From contig CANIZL010000047.1 of assembly GCA_947471985.1 (NCBI GenBank), positions 1-49,161 on the forward strand: a stretch of 49,161 bases of DNA, given 5' to 3'. Made by a program: the position numbers and the translations under genes. Below the pieces are notes generated by a model. The model had not been told where the DNA came from, made no database searches, and saw only the letters and a program-made list of their open reading frames with translations. This document shows, in pieces, positions 7,583-16,756 of this stretch. Numbering within the stretch: position 1 is the stretch's first letter; every line of letters begins with the position of its first letter. Origin of the DNA: Verrucomicrobiota bacterium (GTDB lineage: Bacteria; Verrucomicrobiota; Verrucomicrobiia; Limisphaerales; UBA9464).

Positions 7583-8932
7583 TCAGGCGAGTTCCTTCAG
7601 CCGGCCGGTGCTGTCACCAAAGCGTTCCCCCTTGGCGCCCATGCGATCGGCCATGGACAGGAACAGGTTCGCCATGGGCGTCTGTTCGCTGAGTTTGATG
7701 TGGCGTCCGGTGGGTACCGTACCGCCGCCGCCACCCGCCAGAATCACGGGCAAATTCGAATGCCGATGGGCATCGCCATCCTCGATGCCGGAGCCATAGG
7801 CGATCAGCGAATTGTCCAACAGCGAGCGACCGTCGGAATCATGCGTGGCCTTCAATTGCTCCAGCCAGGCGGCAAACAGCTGCACGTGGAGCCGGTTGAT
7901 CTTGGCGATGTTCTCCTTCTTTTCCTTCGCGCCGCCGTGATGGCTGATCTCGTGATGCCCTTCCTTGACCCCGATTTCCGGATAGGCGCGGTTGGAGCCG
8001 TCATGGGCCATGACGAAGGTGGCGATGCGCGTGGAGTCCGTGCGGAACGCCAGCGTCATCACCTCGAACATCAGCTTCACGTGCTGGGCAAAATCGGTGG
8101 GCACACCCGCCGGCCGGGTGGCGTCCGAGACTTCTTCGCCGAGCTTGTCCGACCGCTTGAGCCGCTCTTCCAAATCATGCACGGCCGTCAGGTACTCATC
8201 GAGCTTGCGCTGATCGGTGCGACCGAGCTGCTTTTGCAGGGCCTTGGCGTCGGCGTTGACGAAATCCAGGATGCTGAGTTCCCGACGCTCCCTCAGCGCG
8301 CGTGCCTCGGCGGTTTCCGCCGCGCGACCGCTGCCAAACAATCGGTCAAAGGCCTGCCGGGGATCCACCTCGGGCGGCATCGGCTGGGACGGCGTGCGCC
8401 AGGCGATGTTGAAGGAATACGCACAGGAATAGCCGGAATCACAATTCCCGGCGGTCTGGCCGCGGTCCGTGCCGAGTTCGAGACTGGCGAACTTGGTCAT
8501 GCCGCCGACCTGTCGCGCCACGAATTGATCAATCGACTGGCCCACCCGGATGTCCGCACCCTGAGTCTTCTTGGCCCGGACGCCGGTCAAAAACGTCGCG
8601 GAAGCCCGGGCATGATCCCCCGCCCCGTCCGGTCCCGCGGTGGCGTGCTGATGGGCCAGGCCGCTGATGATGTTGACGTGGTTCCGGACCTTGGCGAGCG
8701 GCTGCAGCGTGGCGGGCAATTCGAACTGCGTGCCGACTTCGGCGGGCGTCCAATCGGCCATGTTCTTGCCGTTCGGCACGTAAACGAAGGCCATGCGGGT
8801 GGGCGCCTTGGCCAACGGGCGCGTGGCCGCGCCGAAAGCCCGGTGCCCAAACGACTCCAAATACGGCAGCGCCATCACGGTGCCCAGCCCGCGCAGGAAA
8901 GCGCGCCGCGGAAAGTGAATCGAGGAGCTCAT
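7583..8932 (-). CDS. DUF1552 family exported protein
   Basis: A 449-residue protein of the DUF1552 family, common in planctomycetes and verrucomicrobia. The N-terminus has a Tat-like signal: PRRAFLRGLG followed by a moderately hydrophobic stretch. The body shows the usual family blocks: RMAFVYVPNGKN, NHVNIISGLAH, SIDQFVARQVG, SLELGTD, YSCAYSFNIAW, DEYLTAVHDLEERL, HEISHHG and NSLIAYGSGIEDGDAH. DUF1552 genes are normally next to a gene for a DUF1588/DUF1592-type cytochrome protein; none is present here, so this copy is unaccompanied except for the small ABM-like gene downstream. The molecular function of the family is unproven; resemblance to the DUF1501 arylsulfatase-like fold is often suggested. 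Family call is confident. Confidence 0.92.
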   Translation of the reverse strand: MSSSIHFPRRAFLRGLGTVMALPYLESFGHRAFGAATRPLAKAPTRMAFVYVPNGKNMADWTPAEVGTQFELPATLQPLAKVRNHVNIISGLAHQHATAGPDGAGDHARASATFLTGVRAKKTQGADIRVGQSIDQFVARQVGGMTKFASLELGTDRGQTAGNCDSGYSCAYSFNIAWRTPSQPMPPEVDPRQAFDRLFGSGRAAETAEARALRERRELSILDFVNADAKALQKQLGRTDQRKLDEYLTAVHDLEERLKRSDKLGEEVSDATRPAGVPTDFAQHVKLMFEVMTLAFRTDSTRIATFVMAHDGSNRAYPEIGVKEGHHEISHHGGAKEKKENIAKINRLHVQLFAAWLEQLKATHDSDGRSLLDNSLIAYGSGIEDGDAHRHSNLPVILAGGGGGTVPTGRHIKLSEQTPMANLFLSMADRMGAKGERFGDSTGRLKELA

Positions 8933-9052
8933 AGTAATCGTTAAACCGTTGGGACGAGATTACGCCCGATTGCATTCGCGACAAGTTGCGGATGCCAAAG
9001 AAATGCGGAAAAGCGGCCCGGGGGCCCGTTTCTCCGCGCCTCGCCCGGCGGA

Positions 9053-9550
9053 TCACGCGGCCTGCAACGCCGCGCGGAGTTTGGCGGCGGTCACCCGCAG
9101 GGCCTCGGGCACCACGCTGGTGGCGCCGATCACCGGCATGAAATTGGTGTCGCCCGTCCATCGCGGCACGATGTGCAAATGCAGGTGCTCAACAATCCCG
9201 GCGCCCGCCACCTTGCCGAGATTGACGCCGACATTGAATCCATCCGGCCGCATCACCGACCGAATGGCGGCTTGAACCCGGCGGGTCAGCGTCAGCAATT
9301 CCAGCAGCGCGTCGTCCGCCAAGCCGTCCCAGTCCGGCACCTGCTGATACGGCACCACCATGACGTGGCCGCCGTTGTAGGGATACGCGTTCAAGAGGGC
9401 GTAACAGTGCCGGCCGCGGCAGATCACCAGGTTGGCAATGTCGTCGCTAGATTCAGCGATGGCCGTGAACAGCGAGGCCTGGCCCGGTTGGGCGGGGCTT
9501 TTCGGCGCCAGAATGTAGTCAATGCGCCAGGGCGCGTGCAGGGGATCCAC
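9053..9550 (-). CDS. HIT-family nucleotide hydrolase/transferase
   Basis: A 165-residue protein of the histidine triad superfamily, which hydrolyses or transfers nucleoside phosphates at the alpha-phosphate. The active-site motif HLHLHIVPR sits at residues 122-130, with the middle histidine as nucleophile. NAYPYNGGHVMVVP at about 54-67 is the usual substrate-binding strand region. The N-terminal PLHAPWRIDYI opening matches the longer Ap4A phosphorylase-like branch and not the short HinT branch. It lies 21 bp downstream of hemB on the same strand and is probably cotranscribed. No regulatory site was recognised. The exact substrate (diadenosine polyphosphate or adenylate conjugate) cannot be fixed from sequence alone. 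Confidence 0.92.
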   Translation of the reverse strand: MDPLHAPWRIDYILAPKSPAQPGQASLFTAIAESSDDIANLVICRGRHCYALLNAYPYNGGHVMVVPYQQVPDWDGLADDALLELLTLTRRVQAAIRSVMRPDGFNVGVNLGKVAGAGIVEHLHLHIVPRWTGDTNFMPVIGATSVVPEALRVTAAKLRAALQAA

Positions 9551-9571
9551 GGGACAATTCCTCCAATTTCC

Positions 9572-10579
9572 TCAAGTGCCGGCTTGCAGCGAGCGGGCCA
9601 TTTCCTTGGCAAAATAGGTCAGAATCAGATCGGCTCCCGCGCGTTTGATGGCGAGGAGGCTTTCGTTCCGGGCCTGTACCAGGTCCAGCCAACCGAGCTG
9701 CGCGGCCGCCTGGATCTGGGCGTATTCGCCACTCACCTGGTAGGCGGCCAGGGGCAGCCGGGTTTCACGGCGCAGGGCGCTGATGACGTCCAGATACAAT
9801 CCCGCCGGCTTAACCATCAAGGCATCCGCCCCTTCGGCCTCGTCTTCGAGGGCATCAATGATGGCGGCACGGGGATTGGCCGGATCCATCTGGTAGCTGC
9901 GTTTGTCGAGGGCCCGGGTGCCCGCGGCGGAGGCACTTCCCACGGCTTCGCGGAACGGTCCGTAATAGGCGGACGCGAATTTCGCGCTGTAGGCGAGGAT
10001 GCCCGTGCTGGTGAAGCCCGCGGAATCCAGGGCGCGGCGGATGGCGCCCACCCGCCCGTCCATCATGTCACTCGGGGCTACGAAGTCCGCGCCCGATCGG
10101 GCGTGCAGCAACGCCATTTCCACCAACCGCGCGACGGTGGCGTCGTTATCCACATCCAGGCCATCCGGGGTGAGAATTCCGTCATGCCCGTGCGAGGTGA
10201 ACGGGTCCAGGGCGATATCCGAGAACAACAACATTTCCGGCACCGCCGCCTTCGCGGCCCGCATTGCCCGCAAGACCAGGCACGCCGGATTCATCGCTTC
10301 CGTGCCGGTCGGATCCTTGAGTCCGGGTGGCGTGACGGGAAACAAGGCGACTCCGCGGATGCCGAGTTGCCACAGTTCCTTGATTTCATCGACCAATTGG
10401 CTGGGATTCAGCCGGAAGACGCCGGGCATGGACCCGATGGGGGTGGGCCCCTCCGAACCGCCTTGAATGAAGATCGGGGCGATGAGATCTGCTGCCCGCA
10501 ATTGGGTTTCGCGAAACAGTTCGCGCACCGCCGAGGTCCGCCGCAACCGGCGGTGGCGTTGGGTAATATCAAGAGGCAT
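9572..10579 (-). CDS. hemB: delta-aminolevulinic acid dehydratase (porphobilinogen synthase)
   Basis: A 335-residue enzyme that condenses two 5-aminolevulinate molecules to porphobilinogen in haem synthesis. The two Schiff-base lysines are visible: Lys200 in AYSAKFASAYYGPFR and Lys257 in ADALMVKPAG. The metal-site loop reads SDIALDPFTSHGHDG (120-134), lacking the cysteine triad of zinc-dependent enzymes, so this is the magnesium-type active site. Length and colinearity are normal. The start ATG gives the usual family N-terminus (RHRRLRRTSAVRELFRET). It is followed by the HIT gene after 21 bp and diverges from the rhamnose genes across 319 bp. Haem supply suits the c-type cytochrome-like proteins in the window, but that link is only contextual. 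Confidence 0.96.
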   Translation of the reverse strand: MPLDITQRHRRLRRTSAVRELFRETQLRAADLIAPIFIQGGSEGPTPIGSMPGVFRLNPSQLVDEIKELWQLGIRGVALFPVTPPGLKDPTGTEAMNPACLVLRAMRAAKAAVPEMLLFSDIALDPFTSHGHDGILTPDGLDVDNDATVARLVEMALLHARSGADFVAPSDMMDGRVGAIRRALDSAGFTSTGILAYSAKFASAYYGPFREAVGSASAAGTRALDKRSYQMDPANPRAAIIDALEDEAEGADALMVKPAGLYLDVISALRRETRLPLAAYQVSGEYAQIQAAAQLGWLDLVQARNESLLAIKRAGADLILTYFAKEMARSLQAGT

Positions 10580-10898
10580 GGTAAAAAACGACCGAAGAAA
10601 ATTCGCGGATTAACGGCCAAAAAATCGGAACCGCCCCGCGGGAGGCTCGCGGAGCGACGCCCCGGGTGATCGGGGCGACCACAGTGCATCCCCAAGGGAT
10701 TTCCGTGCCCGCCCGGTGCGGCTCTGGCTGTCGATGCAACGCGCCGATCATGTTCCGAACGTAGCTGAGCGGAGCCCCGACTGGCGAGGCATTCTCAACA
10801 CGGCTTTTGCCGCGGGTGGCCGCCGCGTGAGGCCCGATTTTCCTGACCGGTAACAGTTGCCCCCACCGGGTCCGCGTGGCTCCGTCCGGGCGCAACTC
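10580..10898. other. divergent intergenic region hemB/rhaB
   Basis: This stretch must hold the promoters for hemB (leftward) and the rhamnose pair (rightward). One clear dyad is seen: CGCCCCG (10658-10664), six bases, CGGGGCG (10671-10677). It could be an operator or a hairpin. No AraC-type rhamnose-operator repeats were recognised and no convincing -10/-35 pair can be named. Frames crossing the region lack protein character. Confidence 0.5.
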
Positions 10899-12398
10899 AT
10901 GAAGGATTCCATCCACCTGGCCTTGGATCTTGGTGCCGAAAGCGGGCGTGTCATGGCGGCGCACTGGGATGGGCGGCGTCTGGGGCTCGAGGAAATTCAC
11001 CGTTTTGCCAACGGACCGGTTCCGGTGGCCGACACCCTGCGCTGGGATTTACCGCGGCTTTGGCAGGAACTGGAGTTGGGGCTCGCTGCGGCCGCCGCCC
11101 GACACGGGAGCGGGATCGCCAGTGTCGGGGTCGATACTTGGGGCTTGGACTACGTGCTGATGTCGCGGAGCGACGAGGTGTTGGGCTGGCCCTTTTGTTA
11201 TCGGGACGCCCGGACCCGCGGGCGTGTGGAGGAGATCTGCCGTCGGGTGCCCCGAGCCGAGGTTTTTGCGGCGAGTGGCTGCCAGTTTCTGGAGATTAAC
11301 ACCCTCTGCCAATGGCTCGCCCACGCCGAGCAGAGTCCCGAACTTTTTGTCGCCGCGGAACGTTTTCTCCTCATGCCGGATTGGTTGAACTGGAGCCTGT
11401 GCGGCAGTCACGTCGTCGAGTTCACCAACGCCACCACCACGCAGTTCCTGCATCCGGGGCGCCGGGAATGGTCGCGCGAGTTGTTGGAGCGACTTTCCCT
11501 CCCCACCCATCTGCTGCCCGAGTTGATTCCGCCGGGCACCCGCTTGAACCAGGTGCGCTCCTCCGTCCGCACCCGTACCGGATTGGGCGACATCCCCGTG
11601 ATCGCGCCCGCGACCCACGACACCGCTTCGGCGGTTGCGGCCGTCCCGACGGAGCGCACGGGTGCGCCGGATTGGGCTTACATCAGTTCCGGAACCTGGT
11701 CGCTGGTAGGCATCGAAAGTCCGGTTCCCCTGCTCGGCCCGGATGCCCTCGCCGTGAACGTCACCAACGAAGGCGGGGTGGACGGGACCTGGCGGGTCCT
11801 GAAAAATATCACCGGCCTGTGGTTGGTGCAGCGCTGTCGGCAACGGTTCGCCGAGCACGGCGGGACCACGGACTACGCGGTGTTGGCGGCGCGGGCGGCG
11901 GAAGTCCCGGGGTTGGATTGCTGGGTGGATCCGGACGACCACGGCTTTTTCAATCCCCCGAACATGCCTGCCGCGATTCAGGCGTATTGCCGGGAGACGG
12001 GCCAAAAGGTGCCGGACAGCGAAGGCGCGATTGTCCGTTGTGCCTTGGAAAGCCTGGCGCTGAAATACGGTGTGGTGCTCGATGAACTCGAATCGCTAAC
12101 CGGGCGGCGGATTGAAGTGGTGCACATCGTCGGGGGCGGTTCGCGCAATGAATTGCTCAATCAACTGACCGCCAACGCCACCGGGCGCCCGGTGGTGGCG
12201 GGCCCGGTGGAGGCCACGGCCTTGGGCAATGCCTTGATCCAACTGCGCACCTTGGGGGAATTGGGCTCGCTGACCGAGGTTCGCGCCGCCGCCCGGGCCT
12301 CCGAAGCCCTGCGCCACTTCGAACCCGCGCCCGACCCGGGGCAGCGCTGGCCGGCGGCCCGTGCGCGTTTTCGCCAACTCCTCGGCCGCGCCCGCTGA
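10899..12398 (+). CDS. rhaB: rhamnulokinase (FGGY sugar kinase)
   Basis: A 499-residue FGGY-family kinase that phosphorylates L-rhamnulose with ATP. The phosphate-binding loop LALDLGAESGR is at residues 7-17. Rhamnulokinase-like blocks follow: VGVDTWGLDYVL, GWPFCYRDARTRG, QFLEINTLCQW, LLMPDWLNWSLCG and EFTNATTTQFLHP. The C-terminal domain shows HDTASAVAAVP, YISSGTWSLVGIE, NEGGVDGTWRVLKNI and the nucleotide-site loop IVGGGSRNELLNQ. The ATG at 10899 is chosen because the frame before it has no family similarity. The mutarotase gene follows after 19 bp. Isomerase and aldolase genes for the rest of the pathway are not in the window, so they are encoded elsewhere or the route is incomplete. Confidence 0.95.
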   Translation: MKDSIHLALDLGAESGRVMAAHWDGRRLGLEEIHRFANGPVPVADTLRWDLPRLWQELELGLAAAAARHGSGIASVGVDTWGLDYVLMSRSDEVLGWPFCYRDARTRGRVEEICRRVPRAEVFAASGCQFLEINTLCQWLAHAEQSPELFVAAERFLLMPDWLNWSLCGSHVVEFTNATTTQFLHPGRREWSRELLERLSLPTHLLPELIPPGTRLNQVRSSVRTRTGLGDIPVIAPATHDTASAVAAVPTERTGAPDWAYISSGTWSLVGIESPVPLLGPDALAVNVTNEGGVDGTWRVLKNITGLWLVQRCRQRFAEHGGTTDYAVLAARAAEVPGLDCWVDPDDHGFFNPPNMPAAIQAYCRETGQKVPDSEGAIVRCALESLALKYGVVLDELESLTGRRIEVVHIVGGGSRNELLNQLTANATGRPVVAGPVEATALGNALIQLRTLGELGSLTEVRAAARASEALRHFEPAPDPGQRWPAARARFRQLLGRAR

Positions 12399-12417
12399 AC
12401 TCCAACCCGCGCCCTCG

Positions 12418-12750
12418 ATGATCCGCCGCGCTTTTGTCATGTCGGTCCGGCCCGGCCACGAAGCCGAGTATATGCGTCGGCATCAACCGATCTGGCCGGA
12501 ACTGGAGGCGGTCCTCGCCCGGCACGGCGTCGGCAGTTACTCGATCTTCCTGCACCCCGAGACGCGCCAACTGTTCGCCTACGTGGAGTTTGCCGATGAA
12601 GCCCAGTGGGAGGCGATTGCCACAACGGAGGTTTGTCAGGCGTGGTGGCGCCACATGCGCCCCCTCATGCCCACGCACGCCGACCATAGCCCGGTGTCCA
12701 TCCCCTTGCAGGAGGTGTTCCACCGCGATGCGTCGGGGCCGTTGGCTTGA
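12418..12750 (+). CDS. rhaM: L-rhamnose mutarotase
   Basis: A 110-residue enzyme that interconverts the alpha and beta anomers of L-rhamnose. The sequence starts MIRRAFVMSVRPGHEAEY as in the known family, with His22 and Tyr41 at the positions reported as active-site residues for the E. coli enzyme, Trp64 next to the third, and the family blocks HQPIWPELEAVL, TEVCQAWWRHM, and SPVSIPLQEVF near the end. The start at 12418 was preferred to codons upstream, which overlap the kinase and add no homologous sequence. It lies 19 bp after rhaB and probably shares its transcript. No terminator is evident behind it; the next gene begins 131 bp later. Confidence 0.94.
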   Translation: MIRRAFVMSVRPGHEAEYMRRHQPIWPELEAVLARHGVGSYSIFLHPETRQLFAYVEFADEAQWEAIATTEVCQAWWRHMRPLMPTHADHSPVSIPLQEVFHRDASGPLA

Positions 12751-12881
12751 GCGGGGACTGTCGGCGGGTGGGTGGCGGCGCCGCCCTGGATCGGGAGGGG
12801 TGCTCGGGCTCGGAAAACTATCGGTGCGGTCGTATCCAAGTTCGCCAACCCCGGATTCCCCTTCTAAGTTTTGAGGACTCC

Positions 12882-15800
12882 ATGATATCGCTCCGCTGGA
12901 CCACCGTGTTGGTCGCCCTCGTCGGGTTGCTCCAACTGCAGTTTCGCGCCGCCGCGGATTTCGAAACCGAGCCTCCGGTCATCGACACCGCGTTTCCCGA
13001 GCCCGGAGCCATCCACGATCTGACCTCCGTGGAGCTGCACTTCAGCGAGGCCGTCACCGGCGTGGATGCGGCGGATTTGCTGGCCGACGGCGTGCCTTGT
13101 GTGGCGGTCCGACGGGTAAGTCCGGACGTGTACGTTTTCACCCTCCCGGCGGTGAGTCTGGGGAACGTCAATCTGACCTGGCGCCACGACACGGGAATCG
13201 TGGATCTGGCGGACGTCCCCAATCCGTTCGCCGGCACGGACCGCTTCGAATACACCCTCCTGCCGCCCGCCCGCCCGGGGGGCGTGGTGATTTCCGAGGT
13301 CATGCCGGATAACGGAAAAAATATCCGGGACGAAGAGGGCGACTACGAGGATTGGATTGAACTGCAGAACATCACCGACGCGGATATTGCCTTGGATGGC
13401 TGGCATTTGACCGACGACCCGGATCAACTCACCAAATGGACGCTGCCGGACGTCACCCTGCCCGCCCGCGGATTCCTGGTGGTCTTCGCTTCCGGTAAGG
13501 ACCGCTCGTCGCCCACCAACCGGTTGCACACGAATTTCAAACTCAAGAACGAGGGGGAATACCTGGGCCTGACGGCTCCGGATGGGGTCGTGGTGAGTGA
13601 CTTTGCACCACGGTATCCGGCCGCGGCGGTCAACGTATCCTTCGGACGGGCGAATGGGGCGGTGGATCAACTGGGCTTCTTCAGCACTCCCACGCCGGGC
13701 GCTGCCAATTCCACCTCGGGGGCGGGATTTTCTTCGCCGATTGAGTTTTCCCGGCCCGGCGGGTTGGTCCCCGCCCGCACGCTGGATTTTGTGGTGTCCC
13801 TGGCGTTGAGCCAGCCCACCCCTGACACCCTCGTTCGGTACACGCTGGATGGACGCCTGCCGACGCTCGATACCGTGGGTGTTACCTATACCAATGTGGT
13901 GGTGGTGCGGAGCACCAACGCGGTTATTGTCCGGGCGCGCGCCTTCCGCCCCGGTCACCTCCCGGGCCCGGTGCATTCCGAGACCTACACCCCGATCTTC
14001 GTGTCGACCCTGGGCCCCGTCCTGGGCACCAACGGCAATGGGCTGCCGGTACAACGCGTGGTGAATCCCAACATCCAGCAGTTCCGCTCGGACCTCCCCT
14101 TGCTGGTCATCAATACCTATACCCGGAGTCCCAACGAGAACGCCAACACCGTCGCCAACTTCCAGCTGTTCGATACCAAGGACGGCGTGGCAACGGTGAC
14201 CAATACGCCGGACCTCGTCACCCGCGGTGGGATCAAGATCCGTGGCTCCAGCAGCGCCGGCCTGACGAAGAAGCAATACGCGATCCAATGGACCGATGAT
14301 TTTGAGCAGGACGTCAATCATTCGCCCCTGGGCATGCCCACGGAGTCCGAATGGGTGCTTTACGCACCGAATGATTTCGAACCGGTGTGCATCCACAATC
14401 CCTTCATTCACCAACTGGCCCGCGACATCGGGGCCTACTCTCCCCGCACCCGGTTTGTGGAGGTCTTCATCAATCGCGCCGGCCCGCTGACCACCAATCA
14501 GTATGAAGGTCTCTATGTGCTCATGGAGAAACCCAGCATCGGCAAAAAACGCATCCCGGGACCCAAGTTGCAGCCCGAGGACAACACCCTGCCCGACTTG
14601 AGTGGTCCCTACGCCATGAAGATCGACCGGGTGGATCCGGGCGATTCCGGGCTCAGCATGGGCGGTCAGATCGTGGCCATGCTGTCCCCGAAGGAAAAGG
14701 AATTGAAGCAGGCCGCCCGGGCAGCGCAGAAGAAGTACCTCACGGACTACATCAATGCGATGAACAAGGGCTTTCAGGCGCCCAATCGCCGGGATCCGAC
14801 CAACGGCTACGAAAACTTCGTCGAGATGAATCAGGCGATCGATTACCACATTATCGAAATGCTGTCGGGGAATGTCGATACGATGGTGCTCAGCGCCTAT
14901 TTCTACAAGCCGCGCAATGGCAAGCTGGTCTTTGGACCGCATTGGGATTTTGATCGGGCCCTGGGTTCCACGGACGGACGCGACGCCAATCCGCGCGTGT
15001 GGCTTTGTGGCCCGGTGTTCAGCAGCTGGTTCGCGCCGATGTTCCAGGACGTGGAAGCCTGGCAGCGGTGGGTGGATCGCTATCAACAGTTGCGGACCGA
15101 CAAACTGTCCAATGCCTACACCTGGTCGCTGATGGACCAATTGGCGAATCAGATCCGGCAGGCGGAACGCCGGGATTTCACGCGGTGGAAGATCCCCCGT
15201 CGGGGCGGCAGTTATCAGGCGGAGTTGGACTCCATGAAACGCTGGGTCTCGAACCGCCTCGACTTTGTGGATCGTCAGCTGGCGCAGCGACCGGTGCCGG
15301 ATCAAGCCTCCGGGCTGGTCACGCCGGGAACCACGGTCACTCTGAATCTGGGCCTCAACTCCACGGCAGCGGCGGCCATTTGGTACACGCTCGACGGAAC
15401 CGATCCCCGGGCCTTGGGGACCAGCAACCATACCGCCAGTGCGATCCGCTATACTGCGCCGATCGTGGTGACGGGCAATGTGCGCCTGGTGGCGCGGACA
15501 CTCGACACCGGACGCCGTCAATCCGGCGGCCCGCCCATCAGCACCTCCTGGTCGAGCCCCGTGACTCGTACCTTCGTCACCACCCGGCCGCCGTTGACGC
15601 TCACGGAGATCCATTTTCATCCGGAGGGCGATGCGGATGGATCGGCCTTCAGTGCCGATGATTTTGAATTCCTGGAATTCAAGAACACCTCGGGCGCGAC
15701 GCTGGATTTGAGCAATTTCAAGTTGGCGGGAGAAGTGGCGTTCACCTTTGGCGCCCCCCATCGATCCGTGCAGCTGCCCCCGAATGCCCGGGTGGTGGTG

Positions 15801-16481
15801 GTGGCCAATACAAACGGTTTTGCCCTCCGCTACGGTACCCAGGCGCTGGTGGCCGGGGAATATGCCGGACACCTGAGCGACAGTCGCGGACGCTTGCAGC
15901 TCACGGATCCCTCCGGCGCGGTGGTCTTCGACTTCACGTACGAAGACAATTGGGTCAACCCGGCCGATGGCGATGGCTACAGCATGGTGGTGCGATCCGA
16001 ATCCCTGGCGGCTTACGATCTCGACACTCCCGCGGCGTGGATGGCGAGTGCCACGATTCATGGATCGCCCGGGCAGCCGGACCTGGCTTCGGATGTGGGC
16101 CCCGGCACCGACCTGGATGGCGACGGATTGCCGGACGCCTGGGAACTCCAATACTTTGGGAATCTAAAGCAGGATGGCAGCACGGACTCCGATGGGGACG
16201 GCGCCTCCAATCGCGAGGAATTCCTGGCCGGAACTCACCCGGGATCGGCGGCGAGCTTCCCCCGGCTCGAGTCGGCGTCGTCTCCCTTTGGAGGCAACCC
16301 CGTCCTCCGCTTCCCGCGGGAAGGTGGCCGATCGTACCGCTTGCTCTACCGCGACACGCTGAGTTCGGCGAACTGGAATGAGTTGCTCCGCTTCCCGGCC
16401 CAAGCGGGTTCACCCGTGGGCGAGTTCCGCGATCTCACCACCACCAACGGAACCCGGTTCTACCGCCTCGCTACTCCCTGA
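12882..16481 (+). CDS. exported LTD/CotH-kinase surface protein
   Basis: A 1199-residue protein with a signal peptide (TTVLVALVGLLQLQFRAAA). Order of domains: an Ig-like domain (about 28-130); a lamin-tail domain (from 133, GGVVISEVMPDNG, DWIELQNITDADIALDGWHL); a chitobiase-like C-terminal fold (about 290-380, RYTLDGRLPT); a CotH kinase domain (about 400-780) with AMKIDRVD near 577 and HWDFDRALGS near 686, the expected ATP/metal site; a second YTLDGTDP fold near 830; a second lamin-tail domain from about 905 (LTLTEIHFHPEG); a calcium-type DLDGDGLPDAWELQYFG stretch near 1077; and a terminal beta module ending GTRFYRLATP. CotH proteins phosphorylate protein serines in Bacillus spores; the targets here are unknown. 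The ATG at 12882 places the signal peptide at the N-terminus; upstream codons do not. Confidence 0.9.
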   Translation: MISLRWTTVLVALVGLLQLQFRAAADFETEPPVIDTAFPEPGAIHDLTSVELHFSEAVTGVDAADLLADGVPCVAVRRVSPDVYVFTLPAVSLGNVNLTWRHDTGIVDLADVPNPFAGTDRFEYTLLPPARPGGVVISEVMPDNGKNIRDEEGDYEDWIELQNITDADIALDGWHLTDDPDQLTKWTLPDVTLPARGFLVVFASGKDRSSPTNRLHTNFKLKNEGEYLGLTAPDGVVVSDFAPRYPAAAVNVSFGRANGAVDQLGFFSTPTPGAANSTSGAGFSSPIEFSRPGGLVPARTLDFVVSLALSQPTPDTLVRYTLDGRLPTLDTVGVTYTNVVVVRSTNAVIVRARAFRPGHLPGPVHSETYTPIFVSTLGPVLGTNGNGLPVQRVVNPNIQQFRSDLPLLVINTYTRSPNENANTVANFQLFDTKDGVATVTNTPDLVTRGGIKIRGSSSAGLTKKQYAIQWTDDFEQDVNHSPLGMPTESEWVLYAPNDFEPVCIHNPFIHQLARDIGAYSPRTRFVEVFINRAGPLTTNQYEGLYVLMEKPSIGKKRIPGPKLQPEDNTLPDLSGPYAMKIDRVDPGDSGLSMGGQIVAMLSPKEKELKQAARAAQKKYLTDYINAMNKGFQAPNRRDPTNGYENFVEMNQAIDYHIIEMLSGNVDTMVLSAYFYKPRNGKLVFGPHWDFDRALGSTDGRDANPRVWLCGPVFSSWFAPMFQDVEAWQRWVDRYQQLRTDKLSNAYTWSLMDQLANQIRQAERRDFTRWKIPRRGGSYQAELDSMKRWVSNRLDFVDRQLAQRPVPDQASGLVTPGTTVTLNLGLNSTAAAAIWYTLDGTDPRALGTSNHTASAIRYTAPIVVTGNVRLVARTLDTGRRQSGGPPISTSWSSPVTRTFVTTRPPLTLTEIHFHPEGDADGSAFSADDFEFLEFKNTSGATLDLSNFKLAGEVAFTFGAPHRSVQLPPNARVVVVANTNGFALRYGTQALVAGEYAGHLSDSRGRLQLTDPSGAVVFDFTYEDNWVNPADGDGYSMVVRSESLAAYDLDTPAAWMASATIHGSPGQPDLASDVGPGTDLDGDGLPDAWELQYFGNLKQDGSTDSDGDGASNREEFLAGTHPGSAASFPRLESASSPFGGNPVLRFPREGGRSYRLLYRDTLSSANWNELLRFPAQAGSPVGEFRDLTTTNGTRFYRLATP

Positions 16482-16756
16482 GCAGGGATGGAGCGCGGAT
16501 ACCTGTTCGAAATGCGAACTTGGGATCTGGCCGATTGGGCCAGGTCCGGCGGGTTTTGGAGGCTAGGAAGCTTAAGTTCGAGTTCAGCCGAGCATTGGGG
16601 GACTTAGAAATCGCCGCGGCTCTGGGTCGTGCCTTGGGCGGCTGAAAACTTACGGCGGTGGTAAGGCAAGCGGCGCGGGATGCTCAGGCCCGGCTGACGG
16701 ATCGTTTTTTTCCATGGCCCCTCCTGGTCAGAGGCACCGCCGGATTTTCGTCGACA

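Noticed and set aside
7490-10669. Long plus-strand frames opposite the DUF1552 and hemB genes
   Set aside because: They are shadows of the well-supported minus-strand genes and carry no motifs.
12864-16151. A 1095-codon open frame on the minus strand opposite the LTD/CotH gene
   Set aside because: It is the antisense of a well-supported gene in GC-rich DNA, rich in Arg, Gly and His, with no domain or ribosome-binding site.
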